Assembly: GCA_038373865.1 (NCBI GenBank)
Contig: JAXGGA010001689.1
Location: 79,654 to 143,653 of the forward strand
Direction: 5' to 3'
Length of the DNA stretch: 64,000 nucleotides
Source of the DNA: Uloborus plumipes
Lineage: Eukaryota; Arthropoda; Arachnida; Araneae; Uloboridae
In this document: in pieces, positions 49,244 through 61,663 of the stretch
How the letters are laid out: every line of letters begins with the position of its first letter
How positions within the stretch are numbered: the stretch's first letter is position 1
Translations under genes and position numbers: made by a program
Notes under the pieces: generated by a model
Database searches by the model: none
Seen by the model: the letters and a program-made list of their open reading frames with translations, nothing else
Told to the model about the DNA's origin: nothing

Positions 49244-50035
49244 GTAACGTCATTCCCACTTAAACACAAATATGTTTTTGCTTATAAAAATGTCCAAACG
49301 CTTTGGGGTAGTTAAAGAAAGGTATAATCAGGGACATTACAAAATCACAAATGTTATGCTTTTATTTTTTAGCGCAGTTATTTATTCATATCTTAACTAT
49401 TCACATTATTAAAGAGTAAATCAATATTAAAAACAGTAAAAATGTTTTAATATCTATATATCTCCAAAGATATGCTCTTTCCAAAAAATCGATACTATCA
49501 AAAGCGTTAGTAATTATTTTAGAGTTTGCTGTCTAAAACTTCTTATAATTCCAATATTCCGAAGCAAATGCTCCGCCGAGTTAATCGAACTGAACTGCAT
49601 TGATCTTATCAAGGAGTGGGTAGCTGTTTACTGGGAGTATTGATTCCAATTTCCGCGCAGACATTGTGTGAAAGTAAGATTAGCGCGGAAATGAAACGGA
49701 ACAAAGTGAAACCTTCTTAATTTTCGCTTTGAAGTCCCTATAAACAAAACAGTGAGTGTGGAAATAAGTAGTAAGGTGCATGAAGTATGTCTTAAAAAGA
49801 GTTTTGAATATGGATATGTAGGAAGGTAATAAACGTACTCTTTATGAATAAATGCATTAATGCAGTTCTTTTTGTAGTATTATCTTCAAACAGTTTTATA
49901 TTTATTTGGTGATAAAAGGACTAGTAGTAGCCGTAGATTGAATACATTTCCTGTATTACTTTAGATAAATTTCTTATTAGTACATACACTTAATGTTTTT
50001 CGAATTTCCTATGTTAAAAAGAAGGTATGAGAAAT

Positions 50036-50281
50036 GAAGGGCCAGGGGTAAAAAAGATGAAAGTGACGAAAAACCGATTTCGAGAAAAACGAAGAACAAA
50101 ATTTGATTTCTCGTAGCTCCTTATGTAGTTTTTCAAGTTTTCATGTACATTTCGGTCGCGTCTTATTCCCCCCCCCCTTGTTGTTCTACCAGATGATACT
50201 AGTCCTTCATAGCCCCAAGATAGCGCTAATATCTCAAAATTGACAAAAAAGTGACTTTCATCTTTTTCCCCCGGACCCTTC
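50036..50281. mobile_element. 246-bp MITE, GAAGGGCCAGGGG termini, 4-bp TSD
   Basis: Inverted ends GAAGGGCCAGGGGTAAAAAA and complement of GAAGGGTCCGGGGGAAAAAG, flanked by AAAT on each side (50032-50035 and 50282-50285). The paralogous copy of this DNA near 51780 lacks the insertion and reads straight through ATGAATTCAAACATTTT, confirming the boundaries. Confidence 0.9.
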
Positions 50282-51059
50282 AAATGAATTCAAACATTTT
50301 CAACCTGGTTAAATGTTTAAACTGTATAATATTGCGTGAGTAACTAAAATATTTTATTTTTACCTAGGAATATCTCATTGTCAGAAGCTGCAAATTGTCA
50401 CCCAAAGCCGATGGCACCACAGATTTTTTTCTCCTTTTGGGTACATTGTTAAAAACAATTCTTGAAATTTTACTGTAAAAAGTACTGTTATCTATATTAC
50501 CAGTAAATTTTACAGTAAAGTCCTATTTTGCGTCAGTGTTTTACTGTTCGAAAAACAAGAACTATGCTTCTAGTGGAGCTGAGTAAAGAAACGAGATGCA
50601 AGTAGTGGTGTTCGAACCTAAGTTCCTATTTTTCTTAAACTTTTTCCGTTTGCAACTGCAACCGGAACAATTGTTGTGACTGCAAAAAATGTCCGAGCAG
50701 ACATTTTGTGAAAGTTAGGTAAGCGCGAAAATGAAACGGAACAAAGAAGGACCTTCTTAATTTTTGCTTTGAAATCCGAATAAACAAAACAGTGAGTGTG
50801 GAAATCAGTAGTAAGCGAATAAAGTATGTTTGAAAAAGGCGATTTGAATATGGAAGTATAAAAAGGTAAACCCCTGATAAACGCATTCTTTATAGATAAA
50901 CGCATTAATGCAGCTCTTTTTGTAGTATTATCTTTGAATAATCTATTCTTTATTTGATAAAATAAAAGGTTGAGTAGTAGCTGCAGATTTAACCAGCCCA
51001 GCAGCTTAATTTGATATATGGCTGAAGTAGAATTTCTTATTAGTTTGATGACACTTACC

Positions 51060-51733
51060 AGGGGACCTTACAGGTTGTCACTCACCGGTTTTGATGAGTT
51101 TTAAATATTATGTATATATTATGTAGGGGGTGTTATGTGGGTCCCTACATAAATATTATGTTGGGACCCACCCTAAGTATTTTAGCAAAAGGATATTCCC
51201 CAATGCACCAAAGTTTTCGAGATATAACGATCCAAAGTTCAGCTCGAAGTTGTTATAGAGGTATGGTTGAGCAGTGGTCACAACAGCGGCCGTAGCCCAG
51301 TGAGCAAGGTCCCCCAACTCCGACCGCTGGAGGTCTGAGGATCGAGTCCCGTGACGTATTCTTTTTTTCTTTAAAATCGAAATAAATTCGATAGTTAATG
51401 GAAAATCGTTTAATTATTCATTTTATTTTATTTATTTATTCATTTAAAAAAGAAATCTATGTTTTCAATTTTTAATATTATTAATTTACGGGACTCGATT
51501 CCCAGACCTCCAGCGGTCGGAGTGGGGGACCTTGCTCACTGGACTACGGCCGTTGTTGCGACCACTGCTTAACCGTACCTCTATAACAACTTCGAGCTGA
51601 ACTTTGAATCGTTATATCTCGAAAACTAAGGCGCATTGGGGAATATCCTTTTGCTAAAATACTCAGGGTGGGTACCTCTACATAATATTTAAAACTCATC
51701 AAAATCGGTGAGTGACAACGTGTAAGGTCCCCT
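51060..51733. mobile_element. Foldback element with tRNA-like sequence in both arms
   Basis: Left arm 51060-51352, right arm 51488-51733, ends AGGGGACCTTACA and its complement. Each arm carries a tRNA-like stretch (51286-51352 on plus; 51488-51555 on minus) with an A-box-like GTAGCCCAGTGAGC, an anticodon-arm-like CTCCGACCGCTGGAG and a T-arm-like GGATCGAGTCCCG. The left arm has an extra 47 bases near 51115-51165. It lies in the second copy of the tandem duplication at 50697-52340. Confidence 0.85.
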
Positions 51734-52108
51734 TGTTAGTATTTTTGGAGTTTTCTATGTTAGAAAAGAAGTTATATGAGGAATGAATTCAAACATTTTA
51801 AGTATGGTTAAATGTTTAAATTGTATGCTCATGCGTGAGTAACTAAAACATTTTTTTCCCTAGGGATATTTCATTGTAAGAGAATGCAAGTGGTCCCCCA
51901 AAGCCGATGACACCACAGATTTTTTTCGTCTTTTGGGTACACTATTAAAAAAAATTCTTGAAATTTTACGGTTAAAAGTACTGGTGTCTAAGTTACCAGT
52001 AAATTTTACAGCAAAGCCCTATTTTGCTTCAAAGTTTTACTGTTGGAAAATCAAGTACGATACGTCTAATGGAGCTGAGTAAAGAAACGAGATGCAGGTA
52101 GTGGTGTT

Positions 52109-52306
52109 TTTTTTTTCTTTCAAATGGGGCTGCAGTAGAGGCACAACCTTTTGCAGACCTAGTGCGATCCCCGAATTAAGCATCCATTCTTTCAAGTAGC
52201 ACCAGAATCGGCGGAATGCCATTACCACGATATTTTGACGCCCAGTTTCCCCAAAAGATGGAGGCACCTAGGCTCTATTCGATGCGAAACTGCACCAGAA
52301 ATTTAA
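52109..52306 (-). mobile_element. 5'-truncated copy of the same SINE, 14-bp TSD
   Basis: Read on the minus strand it matches the 3' half of the 55242 SINE (CATTCCGCCGAT, GAATGGATGCTTAATT, GGTTGTGCCTCTACTGCAG) and ends in a poly-A tail (poly-T on plus). Flanked by CAGGTAGTGGTGTT at 52095-52108 and 52307-52320. The paralogous site near 50600 has a single AAGTAGTGGTGTT and no insert. Confidence 0.92.
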
Positions 52307-52799
52307 CAGGTAGTGGTGTTCAAACCTAAGTTTCTTTTTTTCGCAGATGGGCTTGTTAGTCCCTGTACCGAATTAACTTCGGGAGTTAATGGGAATGAAT
52401 GGATAATAACATCGTTCGCACCAGAAGTCACGTGGTGTAACAAATTCCTTTGTTTTTTCGATAGAACGCACCGAAAAGCATTTTTATAATGCAAACTTTC
52501 CATTTTTCAGTATTACTTTAAATTTTTTCCTGAATTTCTAAAAGTAGAACGTGCATACATATCACATTGATGTTTTCTTTCTGTTTTTAAAAATACCACT
52601 GAAATGGGTGTATGCCTGTTTAGACATCAAATTTCGGCTGCTTGTCTAGCTGGTGTCTAGACGTACCATTTTACTCAAAATATGCAGGGATATCCATTAC
52701 GTCCAGCTCCATACCTCTATTGTATTCAGTTACTGAAGATTTTATTTCAAATTTATACGATAAAATATATGTCTGCATATCATTGGGACTTCTGGTTTT

Positions 52800-54355
52800 T
52801 TTATATCCTTTTTTCGTTTCATGCTTTACTTCACAAAAAAATATTTCAACATTTCAATTTTTAGTGGGGAAAAATTAATTAAAAAAAATTAAGTCATTCA
52901 ATACATCGAGAGCCATTACAAAAAACGCTTAAAGTATGCACAAATGAATTAAATTTCGCTTTTGTGTGTACATAAAATGTGATTTTTTTTTTGGTCGACT
53001 ACTGAAGTCAGAAGAAACAAAAATCTATCAATACTCATGAATAATATTGCTCTTTTGAGCAAATGATGTAGAAACACATTATTCTAAGAAACCAATTTCA
53101 GGATTAAAATTCCAAATCGTTTGTCTTCTTTCCCTTTAAGCAATGCCGCCGAAAATAAATTACCTTCCATCGCCGGATATTTGAACGCTTCTTTATATTA
53201 AATATTCTGCAATCTCTTCGTTCCTTTGAAATTATGCGGAGAGATTTAATAATGTCTGTGGATGTAAAATGGGTATAGAGGTACGACTGGAAATTGAATG
53301 TATTTACGATTCTTGTTTTTTTTTTTTTTTTTTATTATTATTTTGGCGTTTAAATTAAAACGAAAACACTTCCTAAGATGAGATTTCTGAATCGCTTAAT
53401 TCCTAGAGCATCAATTATTGAAGATAAATTCAATGATAATGTATTCTTTTGATAAACTGTTAGGTAAGATGCAGTCGTAAACTGACAGAAGAAAGAAAAA
53501 TCGTTGAGCTGTAACAACGATTACATCATTTTAATCGTTTTTGCAAGAAATCTAAAATTATGCAGTACATTCAGACGGTTAACTTTCAAAAATAATTTTT
53601 CCAAAAAATATCTTACTCATGATAAGTTCTCAGAAGAATATAAGATATCATTTATTCGTCTTGAGATTGTTTGTGCACACTTGTGCATACTTATGCATGT
53701 CTCCCGTTTTAGAGTATACTATTGGATAATTACGAAAAGTGACGGATTATTCTGTTATTCCTTCTGTTTCAAAATAAGTATTTTTACGGGAAAGTTTTAC
53801 TCATTATCATTTTGTTCTTGTTTGAGAATCCTATTGTTCATTTTTAGCTCTTTAAGATATTTTTTACTTTCAATGTTGTCGTTTTTAGCTATAATTTAAG
53901 TACCTGTTTAAGTGTTATTTGCTTTTTTTTAAGCTATTGCATTCACTAGTATAGATTTTTATCTATTTTTCAGATAGCAGCATTTGCTCATCCATTGTTA
54001 ACGTCTCATCGCCGGGGGAGAGAAGACAAACGATTTGGAATTTTAATCCTGAAATTGGTTTCTTAGAATAATGTGTTTCTACATCATTTGCTCAAAAGAG
54101 TAATATCATTTATGACTATTGATAGATTTTTCTTTCTTCTGACTTCAGAAGTCCAGCAAAAAAAAGGTCACATTTTAACATTTTATGTAAACACAAAAGC
54201 GTAATTTAATTCATTTATGCATACTTTAAGCGTTTTTTGTAGTGGCGCTCCATGTATTGAATGACTTAATTTCGTTAATTTATTCTTTCCCGCTAAGATT
54301 TAAAATTTTGTATTATTTTTGGTGAAGTAAAGCAAGCAACGAAAAACTGATATTT
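52800..54355. mobile_element. Long-terminal-inverted-repeat element (about 1.55 kb)
   Basis: Arms 52800-53135 and 54015-54355 are inverted copies, e.g. AAGTCATTCAATACAT against ATGTATTGAATGACTT, and GATTAAAATTCCAAATCGTT against its complement. The 880-base spacer has only an AT-rich 131-codon frame without a recognised domain. Outer boundaries are approximate and no target duplication was identified. Confidence 0.75.
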
Positions 54356-55080
54356 AATAAAAACACATTGTATCATTTGCTTAGCAATGGTTAACGCCCA
54401 TTCTGCAGATAATCGCACTGTTAGGTTCACTGCAGTTGAAGAAGGATTTTAATTTGGTTTATTTATATCTCCATCACCACGGTGTAGGCTAAAACTCGAA
54501 TTCAGAGTAAATTATAGATTCAACTTCTAATTTTTAGACAATACTTTCTCTAACTAAATATTATACAATCCACCATCTAAATTCTTCTCACATAGTAATG
54601 TATGATGTCCTCTTTCAAGTTCGCTTGTTTGAATATGCAGTTGTAGATATAAATATGCCAAAAATTGCAAAATCGCTGAAATTTGAACATTATTTTACAC
54701 ATAAAAAAGGAAAAAAAATGAATTTTCTACCTTTGAAAAATTGACCCAGGATTTCTTCTAAAAAACACCGATTCTGCAATCTATGCAGAGGAAAACATTT
54801 ACGTTTGAAATTTATATGTTTTGCGTGTAACAGCATCCGAGTGAGACAAATAGGATTTACTCCATTTTATTGTAAATGCAAAATTGCGTCATATTATCTG
54901 CTCAGATTTTCCATTCAGGTACATAAGAGAAATTGCACAATGGCGTAGGAAAAGGCTGAAACATAATCCTTGTATTCGGAAATCTTGTACTAAGATGACA
55001 CAATGTGAAAGCATTTTTATAATGCCTGGTAAAAGCTGTAGAAATTTTAGTATTGATTGCTTTTTTCATCTCTAGGATGC
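54356..55080. other. No gene recognised
   Basis: AT-rich spacer between the long-TIR element and the AAT microsatellite. Confidence 0.6.
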
Positions 55081-55231
55081 ATGAATAATAATAATAAAAA
55101 GAAAATAATAATAATAACAATAGCAATGACAATAATAGTAATAATAATTGTAATAATTTATTATTATTATTAGTATTAGTATTAGTATTAGAATTAGTAC
55201 TATTATTATTGTTATTATTATTGTTATTATT
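55081..55231. repeat. (AAT)n to (TTA)n compound microsatellite
   Basis: AAT-type units on the left and TTA/TTG-type units on the right, meeting near 55155, so the tract is partly self-complementary. The full-length SINE is inserted at its right edge. Confidence 0.9.
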
Positions 55232-55241
55232 TCATGAAGCA

Positions 55242-55622
55242 GTCGACTTGATGGCGTGGTGGTAGAGCGTCGGCTTTCCGCGCCGATAACCCGGGTTCGA
55301 TCCTAGAGTTGGCCAGTCGGCGGATTTTCGAGATGCGGCGCCCATGTCGTATGATTATGCGGCGTGTAAAAGATCCCTTGGGGTGTTCGTTTGGCTTTGA
55401 ATATCCCTAGGAAAAATTAAATCCTAGTGCTCTTTTGCATCATAGCCCAGGTGCCTCCATCTGGTGGCAACTGGGCGTTAAAATTCTCGTCGCAATGGCA
55501 TTCCGCCGATACTGGTGCTGCGTGAAAGAATGGATGCTTAATTGGGGGATCGCACTGGGTCTGCAAAAGGTTGTGCCTCTACTGCAGCGAAAGAAAAAAA
55601 AAATCTTTGAAGGAATAAAAAA
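55242..55622 (+). mobile_element. Full-length tRNA-derived SINE (381 bp with tail)
   Basis: The head has A-box TGGCGTGGTGG and B-box GGTTCGATCCT in a tRNA-like region (about 55247-55315). The body contains AGGTGCCTCCATCTGGTGGC and ends with an A-rich tail. A 10-bp direct repeat TCATGAAGCA flanks it (55232-55241 and 55623-55632). The body matches the truncated copy at 52109-52306. It is non-coding; the 107-codon frame across it is fortuitous. Confidence 0.9.
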
Positions 55623-56534
55623 TCATGAAGCAACGCAGGAGTTTTATTTTTTTCAAGGAACAAAATTTTTCTTTTATTTGTATTCATTAACTGTTTTAAC
55701 TGATGGTAAAATACCACGCATCATACAGCACTCGATTTACTTTCTATTTCAACCATAGTCATTAACATTTTGTTTAATATAGTCTATTACACATCAATCC
55801 AAAAAAAAAGCTTCAACCAAAATACTTTATTGAAAAATAGATATAAAACCAAATCTCACATTTGGCGAAGTATTTTTAAACTAAAAATAATTTATAGACC
55901 TTCCTGGAAATAAATGGGCAGCTGATGTGCCTAAATTCTGTCAGTAACATATCTGGCAAAAAACGGGAAAATTTCCAATAAGAGTCAGTCGCTTTGCTGA
56001 AACTGACTTGGATATTTCCTGAAGAATTTAAAAACCTTCCCTAAACGCCAGTCACGTTTTTGAGATAAATCAGGAACCTTTTAAGAAAACTTAGATATAT
56101 TTCTAACTAAGGCTCTTGGCATTCTCTTGATTTAGAAAACTAAAGCGGTTTACCAAATGTGGCCAAACTTATGGAATGCTACAAGTAAATAGCGACATGC
56201 TTATTTGTCTATTTTGATCTCTCTATTAGGTTTCAGCCGATTTGGACCAAACTCAATTGTACTGAAGGCGAAGTAATGGAAATGCTTAGTATATTTTGAG
56301 ACTGGTAGTTAAACATATTTTTCACACCAATCACATGTCTGAATTCTTGCAACATGCAGCAGTTTAAAAAACGGTTTGCCACAGATACTGGATTTTCTGA
56401 AAAAAATGGCGGAAACCCGTAAAATCCCGGAACGTTTCCTGGAAATAATCTGAAGTTTCGAACTCTTTTTGCATTGTATGATAAGAGATTTCGCAATTGT
56501 TACAATTTAAGTGCATGGTTTTTGAATCCAATGA

Positions 56535-56618
56535 CCCAGGTTTTAAACGTTTTTAAGCGGTTGTTACAAGGCTAATAACCATTTTACAACCTTTAAAAAA
56601 CGAAGTGTGCTACTTGGG
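56535..56618. mobile_element. Short MITE, CCCAAGTAGCAC family, copy d (inverted, internally deleted)
   Basis: An opposite-orientation copy that starts CCCAGGTTTTAAACG, having lost TAGCAC and following bases, and ends GTGTGCTACTTGGG. Confidence 0.8.
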
Positions 56619-57010
56619 TGGGGAAGCATCCATATTTAATATTGCCTCAGAGTTATGCAGTGCATCAAACTTAAATATGCTTTAATGGAAAGTTTTTCGC
56701 TTGATTGATTTCAACCAAAGGATATTCGTTAAAATGCTTTGGTAACAAGATTTTTTTTTCATCTAATAAGAAGATACTAAGACGAATATTTAATTTAAAA
56801 CTGTATTAATATGTGAAATTCATAAAGCAAAGAGTAATTTATTTCGCAGATTAAAAGTAACATGGGTATTGGAAGCATTTGAAAAAAGGATACGGGTAGT
56901 AATTACTTGTTCGGGGAATTTATGTTTCAAACTGAAAAATTTAAAAGAAAAAATAAGAAAACCTTTTTCCTTAAAAAAGAACTTAATTAAAAAAAAAATA
57001 TACATATATA

Positions 57011-58313
57011 AAGGTTTTTTTTAGAGGTATAGAATTTTGAAATGGAATAAAACAAAGATGATTTTTTTAAATTGAGATGAAATTTATTTCATTCGAAAGA
57101 TAATCTTCTGACATTATAATGTAAATGTGACTTCTGGCATATGACCGCCACGGCTTGCTCGGACGTAGTCTAATCTGAAGGTCCAATTTTCGATTACTTT
57201 TTCCAATATTTGTGGTCGTATATCGGCAATAACGCGGCAAATGTTGTCCTCCAAGTGGTCAATCGTTGTGGGCTTACCGGCGTAGACTAGCGATTTCACA
57301 TATCCCCACAGAAAATAGTCAAGCGGCGTTAAATCGCGCGATCTTGGAGGCCAATTCACGGGCCCCAAAACGTGAAACTATGCCGTTACCAAACGTATCC
57401 TTCAATAAATCAATTGTGGAACGAGCTGTGTGACATGTTGCGCCATCTTGTTGAAACTACAGCTTCTGCACATCATAATTGTTCAACTGATGAACAAAAA
57501 GGTCCGTAATCATGGCTCTATAGCAGTCACCATTGACTGTAACGCTCTAGCCAGCATAGTTTTTAAAGAAGTACGGACCAATTATTCCACCAGCCCATAA
57601 AGCACACCAAACAATCCGTTTTTCTGGATGTAACGGTGTCTCAACATACACTTGAGGAGTATCATCACTCCATATACGGTAGTTTTGTTTATTGACGTAT
57701 CCATTCAACCAAAAGTGAGCTTTATCGCTAAACAAAATTCCCCTATGAAATCGGTATCAACGGTAAACTTGTTGTGGGCCCATTCACCGAATTCACGCCT
57801 TGCTCGGTGATCGTGTGGCTTCAATTCTTGCACGAGTTGGATTTTGTAAGCGCGCAAGCCAAGATCTTTCCGCAAAATCTTCCATAAAGTGGATGGACAC
57901 ATATCCAATTCCTGTGCACGATGGCGGATGGAATGATTAGGATATTTTTCTACGCTCTGCTCTACAGCACCAATGACTTCTTCTGTACGCACTGTACGAC
58001 GTCTCTGTGGATGCGTATTATCATTTAGAGTAAACGTGGTGCGAAAACGTTCCATGGTTAATCGAATCAATTGCTCTGATGGACAATTATTTTGACCGTA
58101 AAATGGACGTAGTGCGCGATACGTATTTCGAACAGAACTATGATTTTCATAATAAATTTGCACAACTTGGAAGCGTTGTTCAGGCGTCAGTCTATTCATG
58201 TTGAAATGCCAAACCAAACTAAACATAAATTACTTGACTAATGAAAAAATGGCCGCCAATCAAAAAAGTGTTGCCAACTTAAAGTTCTATATCTCTAAAA
58301 AAAAAACACCCTT
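57011..58313 (-). mobile_element. Broken mariner-type transposon, DD41D-like (about 1.3 kb)
   Basis: Imperfect inverted ends of about 30 bp (AAGGTTTTTTTTAGAGGTAT at the left; complement of AAGGGTGTTTTTTTTTTAGA at the right) with TA sequences outside. Between them is a minus-strand transposase in several frames. The exact ends are uncertain by a few bases because the ends are T-rich. Confidence 0.85.
57114..58199 (-). pseudogene. Mariner-like (DD41D) transposase pseudogene
   Basis: The start is probably MNRLTPEQRFQVVQIYYENH at 58199, a mariner-type helix-turn-helix. It continues through CPSTLWKILRKDLGLRAYK and SDKAHFWLNGYVNKQNYRIW (first Asp), QQDGATCHTARSTIDLL (second Asp) and NWPPRSRDLTPLDYFLWG (third Asp). 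The second to third Asp spacing, allowing for one frameshift, is about 41 residues, as in DD41D (rosa-type) mariners. Frameshifts lie near 57730 and 57365 and a stop near 57548. The C-terminus ENWTFRLDYVRASRGGHMPE is well preserved. Inactive. Confidence 0.88.
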
Positions 58314-60416
58314 ATATTAGGGCACTGAATACATTTTGAACACTTTTGTTAGAATAGCATAAAACTTTCAGTTCTATGGAAATTAGGTAGTGAGAATGAT
58401 AAATTTTCAAGAAACTTCAAAAAAAAAAAAAGCTTATAAATATTTAAGATTGCCACAATACCCAATACTTTGTAGAGGTTTTAATTTTAACTAACCATTT
58501 ATTTCCCCATTTATATTCTACGATTTAAAAAGAAAAAGTATCACCTCTACGAAGCCTACGACATAAGCTACGAAGGTAGTTGGAAACTAAAATGATAAGG
58601 AAAAAAAACCTGTAGAATCTATTCCCTGCAGAAAAGCTCATTTTAATGTTATTATTTGTAAGAAAGAACGGGAAAGAACAATACTGCGAAGGCTTTCGAT
58701 ACAATATTAGTAGAGCTAGTGTATTTATTTTTTCCTTCAATCGTAGTTATTTTTAAACTGCATTAACTAAAGAGGAAAACTGATTATTTTATATTATATT
58801 CAAAATGGGATAGTAATTCTAGCGAAAATTGCAAATTATGGTCGACTCTTTTGAGTTATTTAATAATTTTAGTAATTTACAACAAATAATCATACTTTTT
58901 ATTTGTTCTGCATTTAATTATGTATAATCAGTAGCGTCACTACAAGGGGGCGTAGAGGGCGATCCGCGCCGGGTGACACCCTTCCGGGTGTTGACACTCA
59001 AAGTGGATGAAGGAGCTTATTAAAAAAAATGTAAATACTTCAGTTCTGAAAATGTTCTCTAAATTCACCTCAATTGTAAATTTAATTGGAATTTTTGGAA
59101 ACAGTTTGCCGTTCAATGTATTTTTTGTATTATTTTTGCAAAAAGAAAGAAAAACTTGTTTTGCCCATGCAATTGTCTGCAGTGCAGTAAGATATTCAAA
59201 CTGTCTATAGACTGAGCTGATCAAGGAATTTTAAGGGGAAAGGGAGTTATATGAACGCACAAAGTACTCTATGGATAATTTTTGAAAATAATATTAAGAA
59301 TTTAAGCGGGAACTTTAACAATGTCTTTCAAGCAAGATAAAAATTAAACGAGAGGTTAAATATTTTTACTTAGAAAAGGAAAATACATAAACGTGCATAC
59401 ATTGAAAAGTAGAACCACTCTGTGGTGTTTTCTATGACGTGAAAATTGATTCAGATTTCTCCTCTCCAAAAGCAAATCACAAAATGACACTATTAATACC
59501 TTAAAAACTTTTTGTACATAAAAAAGTAAAAAAATACAAATTGCATGAGTGAATTCGACTGATAAACAGATTTGACAGCACCTTTTAAGTGTTACTTCTT
59601 TAGAAAAATCTGACAGCTCTTTCTTCATGTCAAGCTCTTTCTCTTTTTAAATCAATATTTCTGAATATTTCTGGTACGATCTATCTTGTAAGTAATCAAT
59701 TGGCACAGTTATCTTAGAAAATTTGATTAGTGTCACTGTTTTAAATTTAAAACTAAGGGTGAGAATAAATACTAATCAGTGATATTCTCAAGTTTTAAAA
59801 AAAATTAAAATAAAATTTTCGATTTATGATCTGCTCAAAATAAAAATGCTACTTCAAAAAATAAATTAAACTGCCCTTCATATTTCAATAAAAAATTAAA
59901 AAATACCTGGAATAATGAATTAAAATACATTTCAGCACTTTAATAATCATAACTTCCACTTATATTTAGAAACAAGGAAAATATGTAATATATTATAACT
60001 ATAATTTTTGACTATTTCGTTGGAGTGTTGACGCTTTAATTTTTTTTTCATGTAACAAATATTAAAATTAAAGAAATAATTTGATTCTACAGCAGCATTA
60101 AATAAAATGCCTATTAATGATTCAGTAAATTATGTAGAGTAATTATCTAAACTAAGACACAATTAGGAAACTAAAAAAGCGCTACATTCGCCACTGTTCA
60201 TAAGTACATAATTATATGGACCATTAGATAATTTTATTCTTTTAAGATAAATTAATTGAAATAAATTGGGAAAGTTTTGGAACTTGCAATTAACATGCAA
60301 TTGTTAATTATCAAGCTAGACTAATACTGATGATTCACTGATCCGCTTAACAGAACATAATTTTAATTTTTATTTATTTATTTATATTTTTTTTAAAGTT
60401 CAAACTAGGAATATAA
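58314..60416. other. No gene recognised
   Basis: AT-rich DNA with one possible hAT end at 58917. Frames of 60-94 codons show no domain. Confidence 0.6.
58917..58995. repeat. Possible hAT-type transposon end
   Basis: CAGTAGCGTCACTACAAGGG followed by GGGTGACACCCTTCCGGGTG, a style common at hAT element ends. The partner end was not found. Confidence 0.3.
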
Positions 60417-60681
60417 TATGAAGTTTTATCCAACGTTAAATAAGCAAAAATGTACACGTATACTCCAGACACGTGTTTAGGGGCTACAAGGAACCCCTTT
60501 TTCAATGCAAGAAGCTTTAGGATGAAGTATCATCCGATAAATGCTTTTATCGGATGATGCTTCATCCTAAAGCAAACACTTCTTGCATTGAAAAAGGGGT
60601 TCCTTGTAGCCCCAAAACACGTGTCTGCAGTACACCTGTACATTTGTGCTTATTTAAAGTTGGATTAAAACTTCACATTAA
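60417..60681. repeat. Foldback/MITE palindrome (about 265 bp)
   Basis: Arms of about 125 bp around the loop TGCTT at 60542-60546: AAGTTTTATCCAACGTTAAA... against ...TTTAAAGTTGGATTAAAACT, with inner GGGGCTACAAGGAACCCC/GGGGTTCCTTGTAGCCCC. A related half-sequence (GGCTACAATGGAGCCCC) appears near 38750. Confidence 0.85.
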
Positions 60682-61663
60682 TTGCACAAAAGTATTTCTT
60701 GTATTTAGGAACATAATAGCCAAATTTTCCTTAAATTTGCTTATTTTTACTCAGTATAAAGTACTTGGTATTTATGGTAAAAAGAAATCGTTCTACTGAG
60801 ATATCAGTAAAATAAGACAACATGAATAAAAGTACAAGCGTTTGAAAAGAGTTACACACGTTTTTAACTCTTATTATACGCTTGTATTTGTAATTTTATT
60901 CACGTTGTCCTTTTTTACCCATTTACTTAGGATTTAGTTTTAATGATACACGTTTTCTTCTTCAACTTTAAAGTCTCGCTGAAAATTTAGCAGTTTCATA
61001 GAAATATGAATTTTATAAAATCAATGCAAAATATGCAAGAGAAATATGTCTTCTATCATTAACTAGATTTTTTTTTTAAATTTGAATTACTTCAACGTAA
61101 GTAAGGCAAATAATTTGAACATAAATTGAATACACGTGTTTTAGAATGCCTAAGAACTCCTTCTTTACTACAGCTAAATAATGTTTGTTACGAGCAAATC
61201 GAAGTAAAAGTCAATAGACAATTTAGATACCTTTTCAGAAGTTGTTATGAGTGCTTAAGATTTTATCACGGGCTTCGCTTTGATGAAAATGAACCGAATG
61301 TGGTTATTTGAAAGGTGATTTGAGCTTTTTTTTTGTTCCAAACTGATTTTGAATTTCGATAGATGTTACTACATTTTTGATAACAGCTAATGCTGGGGGG
61401 GGGGGAGAAGATATGTGTTTTTGGCGTAAATAAGCATAAGACAAATCAGCGGTTGTTGTAACTGAGTTCTTTTATATTTTTTTTACGGGGAACCGTGATA
61501 TTCCCCGCAGTGGGGAAATGTTTTCTGCGTTAAGAGCTAAGCGGCGCCTTTTGTACTTTTATCGAAGTCTTTGAAGCAGTCAAACTAGCAGTTGAACATT
61601 ATACGTATGAGATACTATTTTAACTTCATCACACGCAATTTCTTTTACAATTTTATAATGGGT
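60682..61663. other. No gene recognised
   Basis: AT-rich with a poly-G run near 61396-61405. CCCCGCAGTGGGG near 61503 is a small hairpin. Confidence 0.6.

Larger units (their letters stand above)
49657..52340. repeat. Tandem segmental duplication, two copies of about 1 kb, each with its own insertions
   Basis: Copy 1 is about 49657-50640 and copy 2 about 50697-52340. Shared blocks include AACAAAACAGTGAGTGTGGA, GCATTAATGCAG.TCTTTTTG and AAAGCCGATG.CACCACAGAT. Copy 1 contains the 246-bp MITE; copy 2 contains the tRNA-like foldback and the truncated SINE. The copies are diverged, so the duplication is not recent. Confidence 0.9.

Noticed and set aside
51286..51352. Genuine tRNA gene
   Set aside because: tRNA-like arms are visible, but the loop position before the anticodon is A instead of the universal T, and it lies in an inverted repeat with a second copy; more likely a SINE-type head.
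55435..55758. 107-codon plus-strand frame
   Set aside because: It lies across the body and tail of the tRNA-derived SINE; fortuitous.
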